A DNA stretch of 64,000 bases from Streptomyces graminofaciens (GTDB lineage: Bacteria > Actinomycetota > Actinomycetes > Streptomycetales > Streptomycetaceae). A program made the position numbers and the translations under genes. A model generated the notes under the pieces. That model had not been told where the DNA came from. It did no database searches and worked only from the letters and a program-made list of their open reading frames with translations. The stretch lies in NCBI RefSeq assembly GCF_030294945.1, contig NZ_AP018448.1:8404501-8468500 (forward strand), read 5' to 3'. Below, piece by piece: positions 25,050 to 33,574 of this stretch (the first letter of the stretch is position 1; every line of letters starts with the position of its first letter).

Positions 25050-25305
25050 ATGCCCGTGCCCACCATCATCCCGCCGTCCGCCCAGGCCCTGCGAGCCCAG
25101 CGGCGAGTTCCCGCCGACGGCGTCGTCATGGTGGCCGGCCAGCGATTGCGGGTGGGCCGCAGCTACGCCGGGAAGACCCTGACCATCGTGATCGAGGGAC
25201 ACCGTCTTCCGAGTCCAAGATGGCGACGTCGAGTTGTCCACACACGCACGGACCAGCGACAAGCCAGTCACGCAGTTCAGGGCGGCAGCTCGCACCTGGA
25301 ACTGA
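25050..25305 (+). pseudogene. IS481-family transposase, C-terminal relic with frameshift
   Basis: The frame through 25070-25200 reads VVMVAGQRLRVGRSYAGKTL then TIVIEG, the typical C-terminal strands of IS481-type transposases. The continuation (FRVQDGDVELSTHARTSDKP, VTQFRAAARTWN, stop at 25303-25305) is in another frame because of one extra G near 25194-25200. The DDE domain and the inverted repeats are absent. The relic abuts the integrase gene and marks a rearranged junction. Confidence 0.75.
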
Positions 25306-25435
25306 CGGCGGTTGTCCAACAGCTCTTCTCCAACTGGCCGTGGCGTGGAAGTCTTCCTCGCCGCAAGCCGCTGGAAGCCGCCGCGCATACCCACGACGAC
25401 ATCCCTGAGGACGGCCACAGGTGGGTGGTCCTGGC

Positions 25436-25444
25436 GCTCTTCCA
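25436..25444. repeat. Target-site duplication, left copy
   Basis: GCTCTTCCA immediately precedes the left end of the insertion sequence and is repeated exactly at 27258-27266 after its right end. A 9-bp duplication suits IS256-family transposition. Confidence 0.92.
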
Positions 25445-25566
25445 GAGCAATGCTCGGAACCTGTGGATCGGTGCGGGGAGGGACGCGGAGGGCGTACCTT
25501 CCCGAATGATCCTTTGATGGTCTCCGAGTAGGCCCGCGTTGCAGCGCGGGTCGGGAAGGCACGCAC

Positions 25567-26819
25567 GTGCTCAGCGTAGTCACCGACGACGGCTCCACCG
25601 ACTCCGGATCCTTGATCGACGAGATCGTCCGGGAGGGTGCCCGGCGCATGCTCGCCGCCGCGCTGGAGGCGGAAGTCAACCAGTACATAGCTGAGTTGGC
25701 GGCCGAGACCGACGAGACGGGCCGGCGACTGGTCGTGCGCAACGGCCGCCACCGTCCCCGGACCGTGGTCACGGCGGCCGGGCCGGTCGAGGTCACCGCG
25801 CCGCGGTGAACGACCGGCGCGTCGACGAGGCCACCGGGGAGCGCAAGCGGTTCTCCTCGAAGATCCTCGCGCCTTGGTGCCGCAAGTCCCCGAAGATCTC
25901 CGAGGTCCTGCCGCTGCTCTATCTCCACGGGCTGTCCTCCGGGGACTTCGTGCCCGCGCTCGAGCAGTTCCTCGGCGGCACGGCCGGACTGTCCCCGGCC
26001 ACGGTGACCCGGCTGACACGCCAGTGGCAGGACGACCACGCCGCCTTCCAGACCCGCGACCTGTCCGACCGCGACTTCGTCTACGTGTGGGCCGACGGCG
26101 TCCACCCCAAGGTCCGGCTCGGCCAGGCACACTCCTGCGTCCTGGTCCTGCTCGGCGTCCGGCTGGACGGCACCAAGGAGCTGATCGCGCTGGCCGAGGG
26201 GCTGCGGGAGTCCACGGAGTCGTGGGCCGACCTGCTGCGCGACTGCCGCCGACGCGGCATGCGCGACCCCGAACTCGTCGTCGGGGACGGCGCGATGGGA
26301 TTGTGGAGGGCACTGGCCGAGGTGTTCCCCGCCGCCCGGCACCAGAGGTGCTGGGTCCACAAAAGCAAAAATGTCATGAACACGCTGCCTAAGTCCGCGC
26401 AACCCGGCGCACTCAAGGCCCTCCAGGAGATCTACAACGCCGAGGACCGCGACCACGCGGACAAGGCGATCGAGGCGTTCGCCAAGGCCTACGGCGCGAA
26501 GTGGCCGAAGGCCGTCGCGAAGATCACCGACGACCGCGACGAACTACTCGCCTTCTACGCGTTTCCCGCGGAGCACTGGATCCATCTGCGCACGACCAAC
26601 CCCATCGAGTCGACCTTCTCCACGGTCAAGCTCCGGACCAAGGTCACCCGCGGCGCCGGCAGCCCGGCCGCGGCGCTCGCCATGGTGTTCAAGCTCGTCG
26701 AGTCCGCCCAGGAACGCTGGCGCGCGATCACCGGCGCCCACCTCGTCGCCCTGGTCCGAGCGGGTGCGAGCTTCACGAACGGACAACTCAGCGAGGGGGA
26801 GGGGGAACAGGCCGCATGA
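25567..26819 (+). pseudogene. IS256-family transposase, split by a -1 frameshift
   Basis: Two overlapping frames together make a full-size transposase of about 417 residues. Part one, 25567-25809 (GTG start, GGAAGG upstream), holds the N-terminal region (SLIDEIVREGARRMLAAALE, AEVNQYIAELA) and stops after VEVTAPR. Part two, 25806-26819, starts GTG in a GTGA overlap and holds the DDE domain: VYVWADGVHPKVR, LVVGDGAMGLWRAL, HQRCWVHKSKNVMNTLP, NPIESTFSTVKLRTKVTRGA. Loss of one G in the CGCGG(G)TGAAC run explains the split. Coupled translation of two parts is possible, but most likely it is inactive. Confidence 0.85.
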
Positions 26820-27205
26820 GTACGCCCACCCCTTCCGCCGCTGACGGGCGGCGGTGGCCCACGGACAAGCTGACCGCGCTGCGTCTCGGCCAGCGCCTGG
26901 TCACCGAGGTCCCCTCCGTCGGCCCTGGTCGCAGAGCGTTCGTCGACGTCACACCCGTCACCACGCAGGCCGACATTCAAGCCCGCCAGCAGGGCTGGAA
27001 GCGAACCGATCTCGCTCGCCGGTTCCGGATGCGGCACTGGGACTACGACGCCGCCCGCATCCTCGATTTCGACTACGACATCGGAGCCGTCCTGGTCAGA
27101 GAAGCAACCGCCGCTGACGAGTCGGAGCTCGCCACCGTTCTTGAAGCCTGGGATCTGCGTCCCGACCAGTTCCTCTACCCCTGGCAAACCGACGACCCGA
27201 GGTAG
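26816..27205 (+). CDS. Passenger protein inside the IS256-type element
   Basis: 129-aa protein of unknown function. ATG 26816 overlaps the transposase stop (ATGA), and the whole gene lies between the terminal inverted repeats, so it travels with the element. Visible features: RRWPTDKLTALRLGQRLVTE, AFVDVTPVTTQADIQARQQG, a basic helix WKRTDLARRFRMRHWDYDA, and an acidic C-terminus EATAADESELATVLEAWDL. IS256 elements normally carry only a transposase, so this is an accessory gene, perhaps a transposition regulator. Confidence 0.75.
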   Translation: MSTPTPSAADGRRWPTDKLTALRLGQRLVTEVPSVGPGRRAFVDVTPVTTQADIQARQQGWKRTDLARRFRMRHWDYDAARILDFDYDIGAVLVREATAADESELATVLEAWDLRPDQFLYPWQTDDPR

Positions 27206-27257
27206 CCGCATCGGACGGAATCCACGAACGTCCATCCACAGGTCTTGACGATTGCTC

Positions 27258-27266
27258 GCTCTTCCA
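27258..27266. repeat. Target-site duplication, right copy
   Basis: GCTCTTCCA follows the right inverted repeat and matches 25436-25444. Confidence 0.92.
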
Positions 27267-27302
27267 AGCAGAGTCCGCGTTGCTTGTACAACCCTGGGTC
27301 GC

Positions 27303-28439
27303 TCATTGATCCGAACCGAGCGAGGGATCGGGTCCGAAGTCGTCTACCTCCATCGTGGCGTGCCCGCCGGGTGGGCTGGTGAGTCTGCCTTGGACGCGGA
27401 CGGGAATGCCGTCGTCGTGGCAGCGGACGGCCGTGTGGTAATTGCTGTCGGGCAGGTCCATCCAGACGGTCCTGCCGCGTCGCTTGATCACTGTTTGGAC
27501 CCCTACCCGGCCGGTTTCGTCCTCTGGATGGCGGCTGAGATCGGTGACGATGCCGTAGATCAGGTGTTGGCTTGTGTAGATGCGGGTCTTCAACTGCGCG
27601 GACACCCGGTCCACGATGTCGATGGCTGCCTGGTTGAACTCCACTTGCGGAGGAGTGCCTGGCGGCGGCGCGGCTACCCGGGACCAGTTGAAGGAGACGT
27701 CGAGGGAACCGACGGAGTCTGTGTTAACCACTTTGCTGAGAGCTTGGCACAATTCGTACGAGACGCCTTCGCCGATCGAATCGGTGATCTCGCTGGGGGT
27801 GGGCTCCCGCTCCGCGCTCGCCATGTCTTCGAGTACGCCGAGAGCGCGGGACATTGTGGCAGTGACGCGTCGGTCGAAGAGCGTCTCCTCCACCCCGACC
27901 TCGATGTACTCCTGACCGGGGGAGTACACGTCCTCGGGGGAGCGCGCCTGGCTGATGATGGGAACGATGTACGACCCTCGACGGGTCTGTCCCAGCCGGA
28001 CCTCTCGTGCCTGTTCCCGTGCGCGGGTAGGAAAGTTACGGAAGTGGCCCTGGCGTCGGATGGTGGCGGCTGCGGACGCTACACGCAAACGCTTGGCGGA
28101 GATGAACAATTCGTAGCCGGCCTCCAACGGGATTGATCCGTCGCTGAGCGAGGGGTGGGAGGCCCTGAGGTCTGTGACGTCGTTGAAGACGGTGGCGACG
28201 GCGTCGTGGACGGTTCGTGCGTCCTGGGACTCGATGCGTGCGAGATCTGCGAGGAGGATTTGGGTTCGCTTGGCGAAGTCCGGGGCTCCTGGCTTCATGG
28301 GCACCAGGACAACCTCTTCGGATGGTCCGGGCAGACTCCACAGCTCCGCAACGGTGCCGCCGGAAACCGGAGTCCAGCCGGTGACCTTGAGGTAGCTGCG
28401 GATTTCCTCGGGACCGAAGTCGGGCTCGCTGTGCACCAC
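27303..28439 (-). CDS. Unknown 378-aa partner of the DUF4365 protein
   Basis: 378-aa soluble protein, not recognised. Visible parts: an N-terminal alpha/beta unit (EEIRSYLKVTGWTPVSGGTV, EVVLVPMKPGAPDFAKRT), a helical region with ARIESQDARTVHDAVATVFN, a basic segment (SAKRLRVASAAATIRRQGHF, RAREQAREVRLGQTRRGSYI), and a C-terminal beta-rich module (VGVQTVIKRRGRTVWMDLPD, IPVRVQGRLTSPPGGHATME) that could be OB-like. GTG 28439 starts one base after the DUF4365 stop, so the two are one operon. No catalytic motif is evident. Confidence 0.75.
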   Translation of the reverse strand: MVHSEPDFGPEEIRSYLKVTGWTPVSGGTVAELWSLPGPSEEVVLVPMKPGAPDFAKRTQILLADLARIESQDARTVHDAVATVFNDVTDLRASHPSLSDGSIPLEAGYELFISAKRLRVASAAATIRRQGHFRNFPTRAREQAREVRLGQTRRGSYIVPIISQARSPEDVYSPGQEYIEVGVEETLFDRRVTATMSRALGVLEDMASAEREPTPSEITDSIGEGVSYELCQALSKVVNTDSVGSLDVSFNWSRVAAPPPGTPPQVEFNQAAIDIVDRVSAQLKTRIYTSQHLIYGIVTDLSRHPEDETGRVGVQTVIKRRGRTVWMDLPDSNYHTAVRCHDDGIPVRVQGRLTSPPGGHATMEVDDFGPDPSLGSDQ

Positions 28440-28440
28440 C

Positions 28441-28944
28441 TCAGTCCACCTCCCGACCGATGGCGTTGGTCAGCCGACGCGCCGCGTCGAACATGGCGCC
28501 CATGGCCTTCACTGTGAGCGTCTGATGCTCGGGGAGGCTGATCGCGGTTGTGACGCTGCCATTGGCCTTCCCCCTGCCCTGTAAGGACGCCCAGTACCCA
28601 TGACAGGCCAGGACGATCGACTCCGGCTGATGAGTCACCCAACGACCGATGTCCGGAGGGACTATCAGTAAGGCAAGGTGGCCAGGGGCCGAGCGTTCCG
28701 GGTTTCGCAGCTTGTCGTACGTCTCGACGTCGAGGTCGAAGCTGTAGCCACCTCGAACGATGCGCGGGCTCTGTGTGCATTTGAGCTGAATGTCGACCAT
28801 GAGACCGTGCGAACGCAAGGTGACGTCGACACCGTCTTTGTCGACGTTCCAGTCGCAGATCGTGTAACCGCCCTGGGTGGCAAGGACATGTACGTAAGCA
28901 CGGCTGACTTGCTCCTTCTGCCAGCTCGTCGCCTCTGCAGCCAC
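28441..28944 (-). CDS. DUF4365 (PD-(D/E)XK nuclease-like) protein
   Basis: 167-aa protein. TQGGYTICDWNVDKDGVDVT followed by GLMVDIQLKCTQSPRI gives the D-x(n)-(E/Q)xK layout of DUF4365, a restriction-nuclease-like fold (here D...QLK). The later strands include HLALLIVPPDIGRWV and SIVLACHGYWASLQG, also usual in DUF4365. GTG 28944 has a strong GGGGAGG upstream. DUF4365 proteins are frequent in defence islands and on mobile elements. Nuclease activity is inferred from fold resemblance only. Confidence 0.75.
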   Translation of the reverse strand: MAAEATSWQKEQVSRAYVHVLATQGGYTICDWNVDKDGVDVTLRSHGLMVDIQLKCTQSPRIVRGGYSFDLDVETYDKLRNPERSAPGHLALLIVPPDIGRWVTHQPESIVLACHGYWASLQGRGKANGSVTTAISLPEHQTLTVKAMGAMFDAARRLTNAIGREVD

Positions 28945-29367
28945 TGGTCCCCCTCCCCTTGGCGTGATCGCGAGGATAGGCGGATGGGGTCTTCGGGGGA
29001 ATAGGGCCTCACGACTGCTTGCGCAGGTCTACGGGTCTACGGGCGGGCGAGTGCGCGGCCGGCACGTCCTCTCCGCGCTTCTCCGCAGTGGCTGGCGTCG
29101 TCGCGGCCCTCCAAAGCCGCGTGGAAGGACTCGGCAGGGCTGGCGACGGTCACGCAAGAGCGGAAGCGGGGGCTCCAGCGTCTTTGGGAGTTGCGAACGC
29201 CCGGTCAGTCGTCGGCAGGCATGCTCCAGCAGCGCATCGACTGCCCCCAGCAACTGCCCGCTGGGCCGTCCCCAAGCCTGCGGATTCCTACGCCTGATTT
29301 CTCACCCACACCGCGTCGCCGTTCCTGATCCAGGGGACGGACAGACCTCCGCCTCCAACCCCCTCGT
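28945..29367. other. 423-bp stretch without a convincing gene
   Basis: All six frames are short or have arginine/proline-rich translations of the kind made by antisense high-GC DNA. No start with a ribosome site, no strong hairpin and no repeats were seen. It contains the promoter of the DUF4365 operon at its left end and is probably decayed DNA. Confidence 0.5.
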
Positions 29368-31287
29368 TCAGTCGGCGATGTCGACCCCGTATCCCCGTGC
29401 GAGGGCATCGAGGCCGTGGTCGTAGCCCTGCCCGACGGCGCGCAGGCGCCACGCCGGGCCCCTGCGGTAGATCTCCGCGAGGAGCATGGTGCGTTCGGTT
29501 GTCGCGGCGTCCAGGGTGGCCCGGGTGAGGGGTGATCCGCTGTTGCCGGGAGCCGCACTGATCTGGATCGCGCCGACCGTCCCGAAGGTGGCCGGGCCGT
29601 CGATGGCCGCGGCGACGACGACCTTGCGGGTAGCGGGCGGCAGGGACGCGAGATCGAGGGCGATGGTCTGTTCGGCGGGACCGCCGGTGAGGAGCCGCAC
29701 GGTGCCGGCGGGGCTTTCAGGGGCGCCGTAGAAGATGAAGTCCTCGTCGAAGGTCACCTGCTCGTCATCGTCGAGGATGAAGGCGACGACGTCGATCTCA
29801 CAGTCTGCCTGCGGAGCCCAACTGGCGGTGACGTACCACTCGGGCGAGGGTCTGACGTAGGGGATGGGCAGGTCGATGACGCCGCCCCTCGGCATCACGT
29901 GCGGCTCCTTCGGCCGGACAGCCGCCGCCGCAGCAGGGTCGGTGGCAGTCGGAGAAATGAGCCAGTCCGCGTCGTGCAGGGGGAGCTCAAGGGCGGTGAT
30001 ACGGCTCATGCGGTGGTCGTTCTCACCGCCGGCGAGAAGGATGACGTCGGTGACACTGGCGGACAGGTTGACCGCTGCGGATCCGCCCAGCTCGACGACG
30101 CGCGTACGAGCCGCGGCGGCATCGGCATGAGTACCGCCAAGCACCAGCACCCGGCGGCTCACCAGCGGCTTGGCCAAGGTGCCTGTCGAGTCGCCCGGTG
30201 GGTGCGGAGCGGGGACGGTTGCGCCGCGGGAGGGTGGCGGCAGGACAGGCACTTCCGGGACAGGCGCTGGGGTGGATTCGGGTTCGGGGGCCCGAGCTGT
30301 TGCCATTGTCGGCTCGCTCACCGGCTCTTTCACCGGTGCGATCGCGGCGGAAGTGGTCGTCGCCTCATGTACTGTCCCGGCCCGCACGTCGGCCAGCAGC
30401 CGCAGAAAGGTGTGCTCGTCGATGACCGGCACGCCCTCGGCGGCTGCGCGCCGGGCCTTCGCGGACCGGGACGCCGACTCGTTGGTGACGAGCACGCTGG
30501 TGTGCCGGCTCACGGAGGTCATCATGTTCAGCCCGGCGGCAACGGCCCGCCCGACCAGCTCCGCCCGCGCGTGTGCGGTCTCACCGGTAATCGCGATCTT
30601 CATCCCCTGCAACAGAGGCCCGCCGGGAGCCATGCGCCCCGGATTGCGGTAGGCGCACGGGGTCTTGGGCGGCTTCGGCGTGAACTGCGATTCCGCCCGC
30701 GGTGGGCAACTCACCAGAGGCAAGGGCAGATCGAGCCGCGCCGCCTCGCGCAGCGAAGCCCGCAGGATCCCGGCAAGCACCCGGGTGTCGTCCAGCGCAT
30801 CGTGCGCGCGCTGCTGCGGTACGCCGTAGTGGGCGGCGAGCGTGCCCAGTTTCATGTCGTCCGTCGGCGGATCCACCTGACGATTTAAAGCCAAGGTGCA
30901 GAGCCGCTGGGACACCGGCAGCCACATCCGGGCACGGGCGAACTCGTAGGCCAGGAAGTCGTAGTCGAACTGAGCGTTGTGAGCGACCAGGACCCGGTCC
31001 TGGAGCATCGCTCCGATCCGCCCGGCAACCTGGTCGAAGGTTGGCGCACCCTGCAGTCGCTCGACGGTCAGTCCGTGCACCTCCACCGGTCCCGGATCGC
31101 ATCCCGGGTCGAGCAGGGTGGAGAACTCCCCGGTCTGCTCGCCGTCCGGTCCGATTGTCACCACCGCGACGGACAGCACCCTGTCCCGCCTGGCCACGAG
31201 CCCGGAAGTCTCCACGTCGACCAGCGCCCAGTCGCGGGCGTAGTCGCCCATGGCGGGCAGGTCTAAGGAGGCGGAGGCGAGACTCAT
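29368..31287 (-). CDS. DnaQ-like exonuclease fused to BRCT and TerD domains
   Basis: 639-aa multidomain protein. Residues about 18-185: DEDDh 3'-5' exonuclease (WALVDVETSGL, VAHNAQFDYDFLAYEF, RAHDALDDTRVLAGIL), all catalytic acidic residues and His present. Residues about 225-305: BRCT-like domain (LLQGMKIAITGETAHARAEL, ASRSAKARRAAAEGVPVIDE). A Pro/Glu-rich linker follows, then a second BRCT-like unit (SRRVLVLGGTHADAAAARTR) and a C-terminal TerD-type domain (ADCEIDVVAFILDDDEQVTF, MLLAEIYRRGPAWRLRAVGQ). It likely links DNA-end processing to a Ter stress system. ATG 31287 lacks an obvious ribosome site; ATG 31251 is possible. Confidence 0.85.
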   Translation of the reverse strand: MSLASASLDLPAMGDYARDWALVDVETSGLVARRDRVLSVAVVTIGPDGEQTGEFSTLLDPGCDPGPVEVHGLTVERLQGAPTFDQVAGRIGAMLQDRVLVAHNAQFDYDFLAYEFARARMWLPVSQRLCTLALNRQVDPPTDDMKLGTLAAHYGVPQQRAHDALDDTRVLAGILRASLREAARLDLPLPLVSCPPRAESQFTPKPPKTPCAYRNPGRMAPGGPLLQGMKIAITGETAHARAELVGRAVAAGLNMMTSVSRHTSVLVTNESASRSAKARRAAAEGVPVIDEHTFLRLLADVRAGTVHEATTTSAAIAPVKEPVSEPTMATARAPEPESTPAPVPEVPVLPPPSRGATVPAPHPPGDSTGTLAKPLVSRRVLVLGGTHADAAAARTRVVELGGSAAVNLSASVTDVILLAGGENDHRMSRITALELPLHDADWLISPTATDPAAAAAVRPKEPHVMPRGGVIDLPIPYVRPSPEWYVTASWAPQADCEIDVVAFILDDDEQVTFDEDFIFYGAPESPAGTVRLLTGGPAEQTIALDLASLPPATRKVVVAAAIDGPATFGTVGAIQISAAPGNSGSPLTRATLDAATTERTMLLAEIYRRGPAWRLRAVGQGYDHGLDALARGYGVDIAD

Positions 31288-31374
31288 GGCGCCAAGGATG
31301 ATCCGATATGCGGCCCTCCTTCAACCTGTATGCCGAATTGCCCTGCTCTGGAATGACGTACTGCCCTGCCGACC

Positions 31375-31482
31375 GCAGAGAGACCGCACCAAAACTTCGG
31401 GAAGTTTTCGGGAAGAACACCCGCCAAAAGCCGTGCGGAACCGCTCTCAACCGGACTGCCGCACTCTCCGTCAGGGAGTCGG
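31375..31482 (+). repeat. Direct repeat copy B: integrase 3'-end relic next to tRNA-Arg
   Basis: A 108-bp stretch matching the 3' end of int (24904-25012) in the same orientation at about 85% identity by eye, with a 1-base deletion that breaks the frame. It lies 99 bp from the tRNA 3' end. It is best read as the remnant of a second, related integrase gene or of a conserved attachment-site flank. Confidence 0.8.
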
Positions 31483-31580
31483 TCCGATCTCGCGCCGCTG
31501 TGATGTCGTGTCCACCAAAATGCCGCTGACCAGCAAAAACGCCCTCCCAGGGGGAGGGTGGAAGCGATGTGTGTGCAGAG

Positions 31581-31653
31581 CGCCCCCGGCAGGACTCGAA
31601 CCTGCGGCCAAGCGCTTAGAAGGCGCCTGCTCTATCCACTGAGCTACGGGGGC
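31581..31653 (-). tRNA. tRNA-Arg (anticodon UCU)
   Basis: 73-nt cloverleaf on the minus strand. The 7-bp acceptor stem GCCCCCG/CGGGGGC is perfect, the D-arm is GCTCAGTGGATAGAGC, the anticodon loop CTTCTAA gives anticodon TCT (Arg, AGA codons), and the T-arm is GCAGGTTCGAGTCCTGC. CCA is not encoded. The 3' end faces the accessory region, as expected for a tRNA used as an integration site. Confidence 0.95.
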
Positions 31654-31924
31654 CGGGTGTGGTGGCCTGTGTCGTGGTGCCCGGGTGTGGGCTGATCCGT
31701 GACGTTGCCGGGGACAAGGATAGGGCTCCCGAGTCCATGTCCCTGTTGCTTCGCCTCCGTGGCTCAATGTGGAGGTTCGGTGAAGCGGTCCTGATAATCG
31801 CAGGCAGGTACGAATCGTGCACCTCTTTTGCCGTCTCGCGCCCCGGGTGTTGTGCACTCGTTATGCCTGCGCCCCAGTCGTCCCCTCCGTCCCGTGTGTC
31901 CTCTCGGCGCGCAGGCGTACTTAT

Positions 31925-33574
31925 ATGCTTCAGAAAGTCCACAAAATTGGGCATTCTTCGCATGTGGTGACCTTGGACGTACGGCCTCAGCTGCTCGACG
32001 CACTCTCCGCCCTGCGCGACCGTGTCGCCGCCGCGCGCTTCCCACTGCCCCTGGCAGGGGCTCCACGCGCGCGTGCCAACCGCGACGAACTGCTCGCACA
32101 GCTCGACGACTACTTGGTGCCCCGGTTGCGGGAACCCGAAGCGCCGTTGCTCGCCGTCGTCGGCGGTTCCACCGGCGCCGGCAAGTCGACCCTCGTCAAC
32201 TCTCTGGTGGGCACGAGGGTGAGCGAGGCCGGCGTGCTGCGGCCGACCACTCGTACGCCGGTGCTGGTGTGCCATCCCGAGGACCATCACTGGTTCAGCG
32301 GGATGCGTGTGCTACCCAACCTCACGCGCGTGTGGATGCCTCAGCGGGAGCCGGGGAAAGAGTCGTTCCCGTCGGGCGGGGTGGGTGGCGAGCGCGTACT
32401 GCGCATCGAGATCGCCGAGTCGCTGCCGCGCGGGCTCGCTCTCCTCGACGCCCCGGACATCGACTCCCTGGTCGCCGAGAACCGCGTGGTCGCCGCCGAG
32501 CTCATCTGCGCGGCCGACATCTGGGTGATGGTCACCACGGCCGCCCGCTACGCGGACGCCGTGCCCTGGCATCTGCTGCGTACCGCCAAGGAGCAACGGG
32601 TGACCCTGATCACCGTGCTCGACCGGGTGCCCCACCAGATGGTGTCCGAGGTGTCACGGCAGTACGGGGCGCTGCTCGCCAAGGCCGGACTCGGGGACGT
32701 GCCCCGGTTCACCGTGCCCGAGCTGCCCGAGTCGGCCTGGGGCGGCGGGCTGCTGCCGGCCTCCGCGGTCGCGCCGCTGCGGACCTGGCTCGTCCACCAG
32801 GTGACCGATCCGGGGGCCCGGTACCAGGCCGTGGCCCGTACCGCCCAAGGGGTGCTCGACTCGCTCAAGGCCCGGATGCCCGAGCTGGCCGGCGCGGTGG
32901 CCCAGCAGCACTCCGCCGCCCTGCGGCTCACCGCCGCCGTCGACACGGCGTATGACAGCGAGCACGCGCGCGTGAAGGGGCGTCTGCAGGCCGGGGCCGT
33001 ACTCGCCGGGGACGCCCTCAAACGGTGGCGCAGCTACCCCCTCGACTGCACCGCCCGTGAGCTCCTCGACGCCCTCGTGGAGAGCCTCGGCACGCTGCTG
33101 TTGTGCGCCGTCACCGCCGCCGACGAGCGGATCGACGAGGCCTGGCGGCGCGAACCGGCCGCCGCCGGACTCGGGCTGACGGGCCGTGACCCGACCGCGA
33201 ACAGCGCCGAGCACCGGATCGGCATGGCCGTACGGCGCTGGCGGCGGGTCCTGGAGGAGTACGCCGAGGAGGAGGTGCGAGACCTCGAGAAGGGCGCCGC
33301 ACCGGACGCCGAGGTGGTGGCCGCGCTGGTCGCCACCGCCCTGCTCGGCGGGCGACGGGCCCGCTCCGCCGGTGAGAGGCTCGCCGAGCGTATCGGTGCC
33401 CATGGCGCGCTGCGGCTGCGCGACCGGGGCGGACGGCTGCTCACCGAGTACCTCGACAAGGCCCTCAGCACCGAACGCGAGCGCCGTCTCGCCCCCCTCG
33501 ACGCACTGGACGTACGCCCGGAGCCGCAGGCCGAGCTCATCGCCGCGCTGTCCGTACTGCAGAAGGAGAGGTGA
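31925..33574 (+). CDS. dynA: Dynamin-like GTPase DynA
   Basis: 549-aa dynamin-superfamily GTPase. P-loop [20 protein letters not shown], switch region [18 protein letters not shown]3 [11 protein letters not shown], and G4-like region [12 protein letters not shown]. The rest is a long helical region with no clear membrane span. Streptomyces DynA and DynB form a membrane-associated pair that stabilises FtsZ during sporulation septation. The start is uncertain: ATG 31925 has no ribosome site, and GTG 31964 or 31967 ([14 protein letters not shown]) is plausible. It overlaps dynB by 4 bp. Confidence 0.82.
   Translation: MLQKVHKIGHSSHVVTLDVRPQLLDALSALRDRVAAARFPLPLAGAPRARANRDELLAQLDDYLVPRLREPEAPLLAVVGGSTGAGKSTLVNSLVGTRVSEAGVLRPTTRTPVLVCHPEDHHWFSGMRVLPNLTRVWMPQREPGKESFPSGGVGGERVLRIEIAESLPRGLALLDAPDIDSLVAENRVVAAELICAADIWVMVTTAARYADAVPWHLLRTAKEQRVTLITVLDRVPHQMVSEVSRQYGALLAKAGLGDVPRFTVPELPESAWGGGLLPASAVAPLRTWLVHQVTDPGARYQAVARTAQGVLDSLKARMPELAGAVAQQHSAALRLTAAVDTAYDSEHARVKGRLQAGAVLAGDALKRWRSYPLDCTARELLDALVESLGTLLLCAVTAADERIDEAWRREPAAAGLGLTGRDPTANSAEHRIGMAVRRWRRVLEEYAEEEVRDLEKGAAPDAEVVAALVATALLGGRRARSAGERLAERIGAHGALRLRDRGGRLLTEYLDKALSTERERRLAPLDALDVRPEPQAELIAALSVLQKER

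Larger units (their letters stand above)
25445..27257 (+). mobile_element. IS256-family insertion sequence, 1,813 bp, with passenger gene
   Basis: Ends are imperfect inverted repeats of about 29 bp: left 25445-25473 beginning GAGCAATGCTCGGAACCTGT, right 27229-27257, whose reverse complement begins GAGCAATCGTCAAGACCTGT. Both ends share GAGCAAT and ACCTGTGGAT. The element is flanked by a perfect 9-bp duplication (GCTCTTCCA), so it inserted recently and as a unit. It carries a frameshifted transposase gene and a downstream passenger gene overlapping it. Confidence 0.92.
25306..27309 (+). pseudogene. C-terminal fragment of an unknown gene interrupted by the IS256-type element
   Basis: If the insertion sequence and one 9-bp target copy are removed, a frame continues from about 25306 across the junction: WRGSLPRRKPLEAAAHTHDD, IPEDGHRWVVLALFQ, then AESALLVQPWVAH and a TGA at 27307-27309. 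Its stop overlaps the convergent 378-aa gene by 7 bp. The 5' part is lost to the IS481 relic. I do not recognise the protein. Confidence 0.5.

Noticed and set aside
29019..29297. 92-aa plus-strand frame between the DUF4365 and TerD-fusion genes
   Set aside because: Composition is Ala/Arg-rich like antisense DNA, no ribosome site, no family resemblance.
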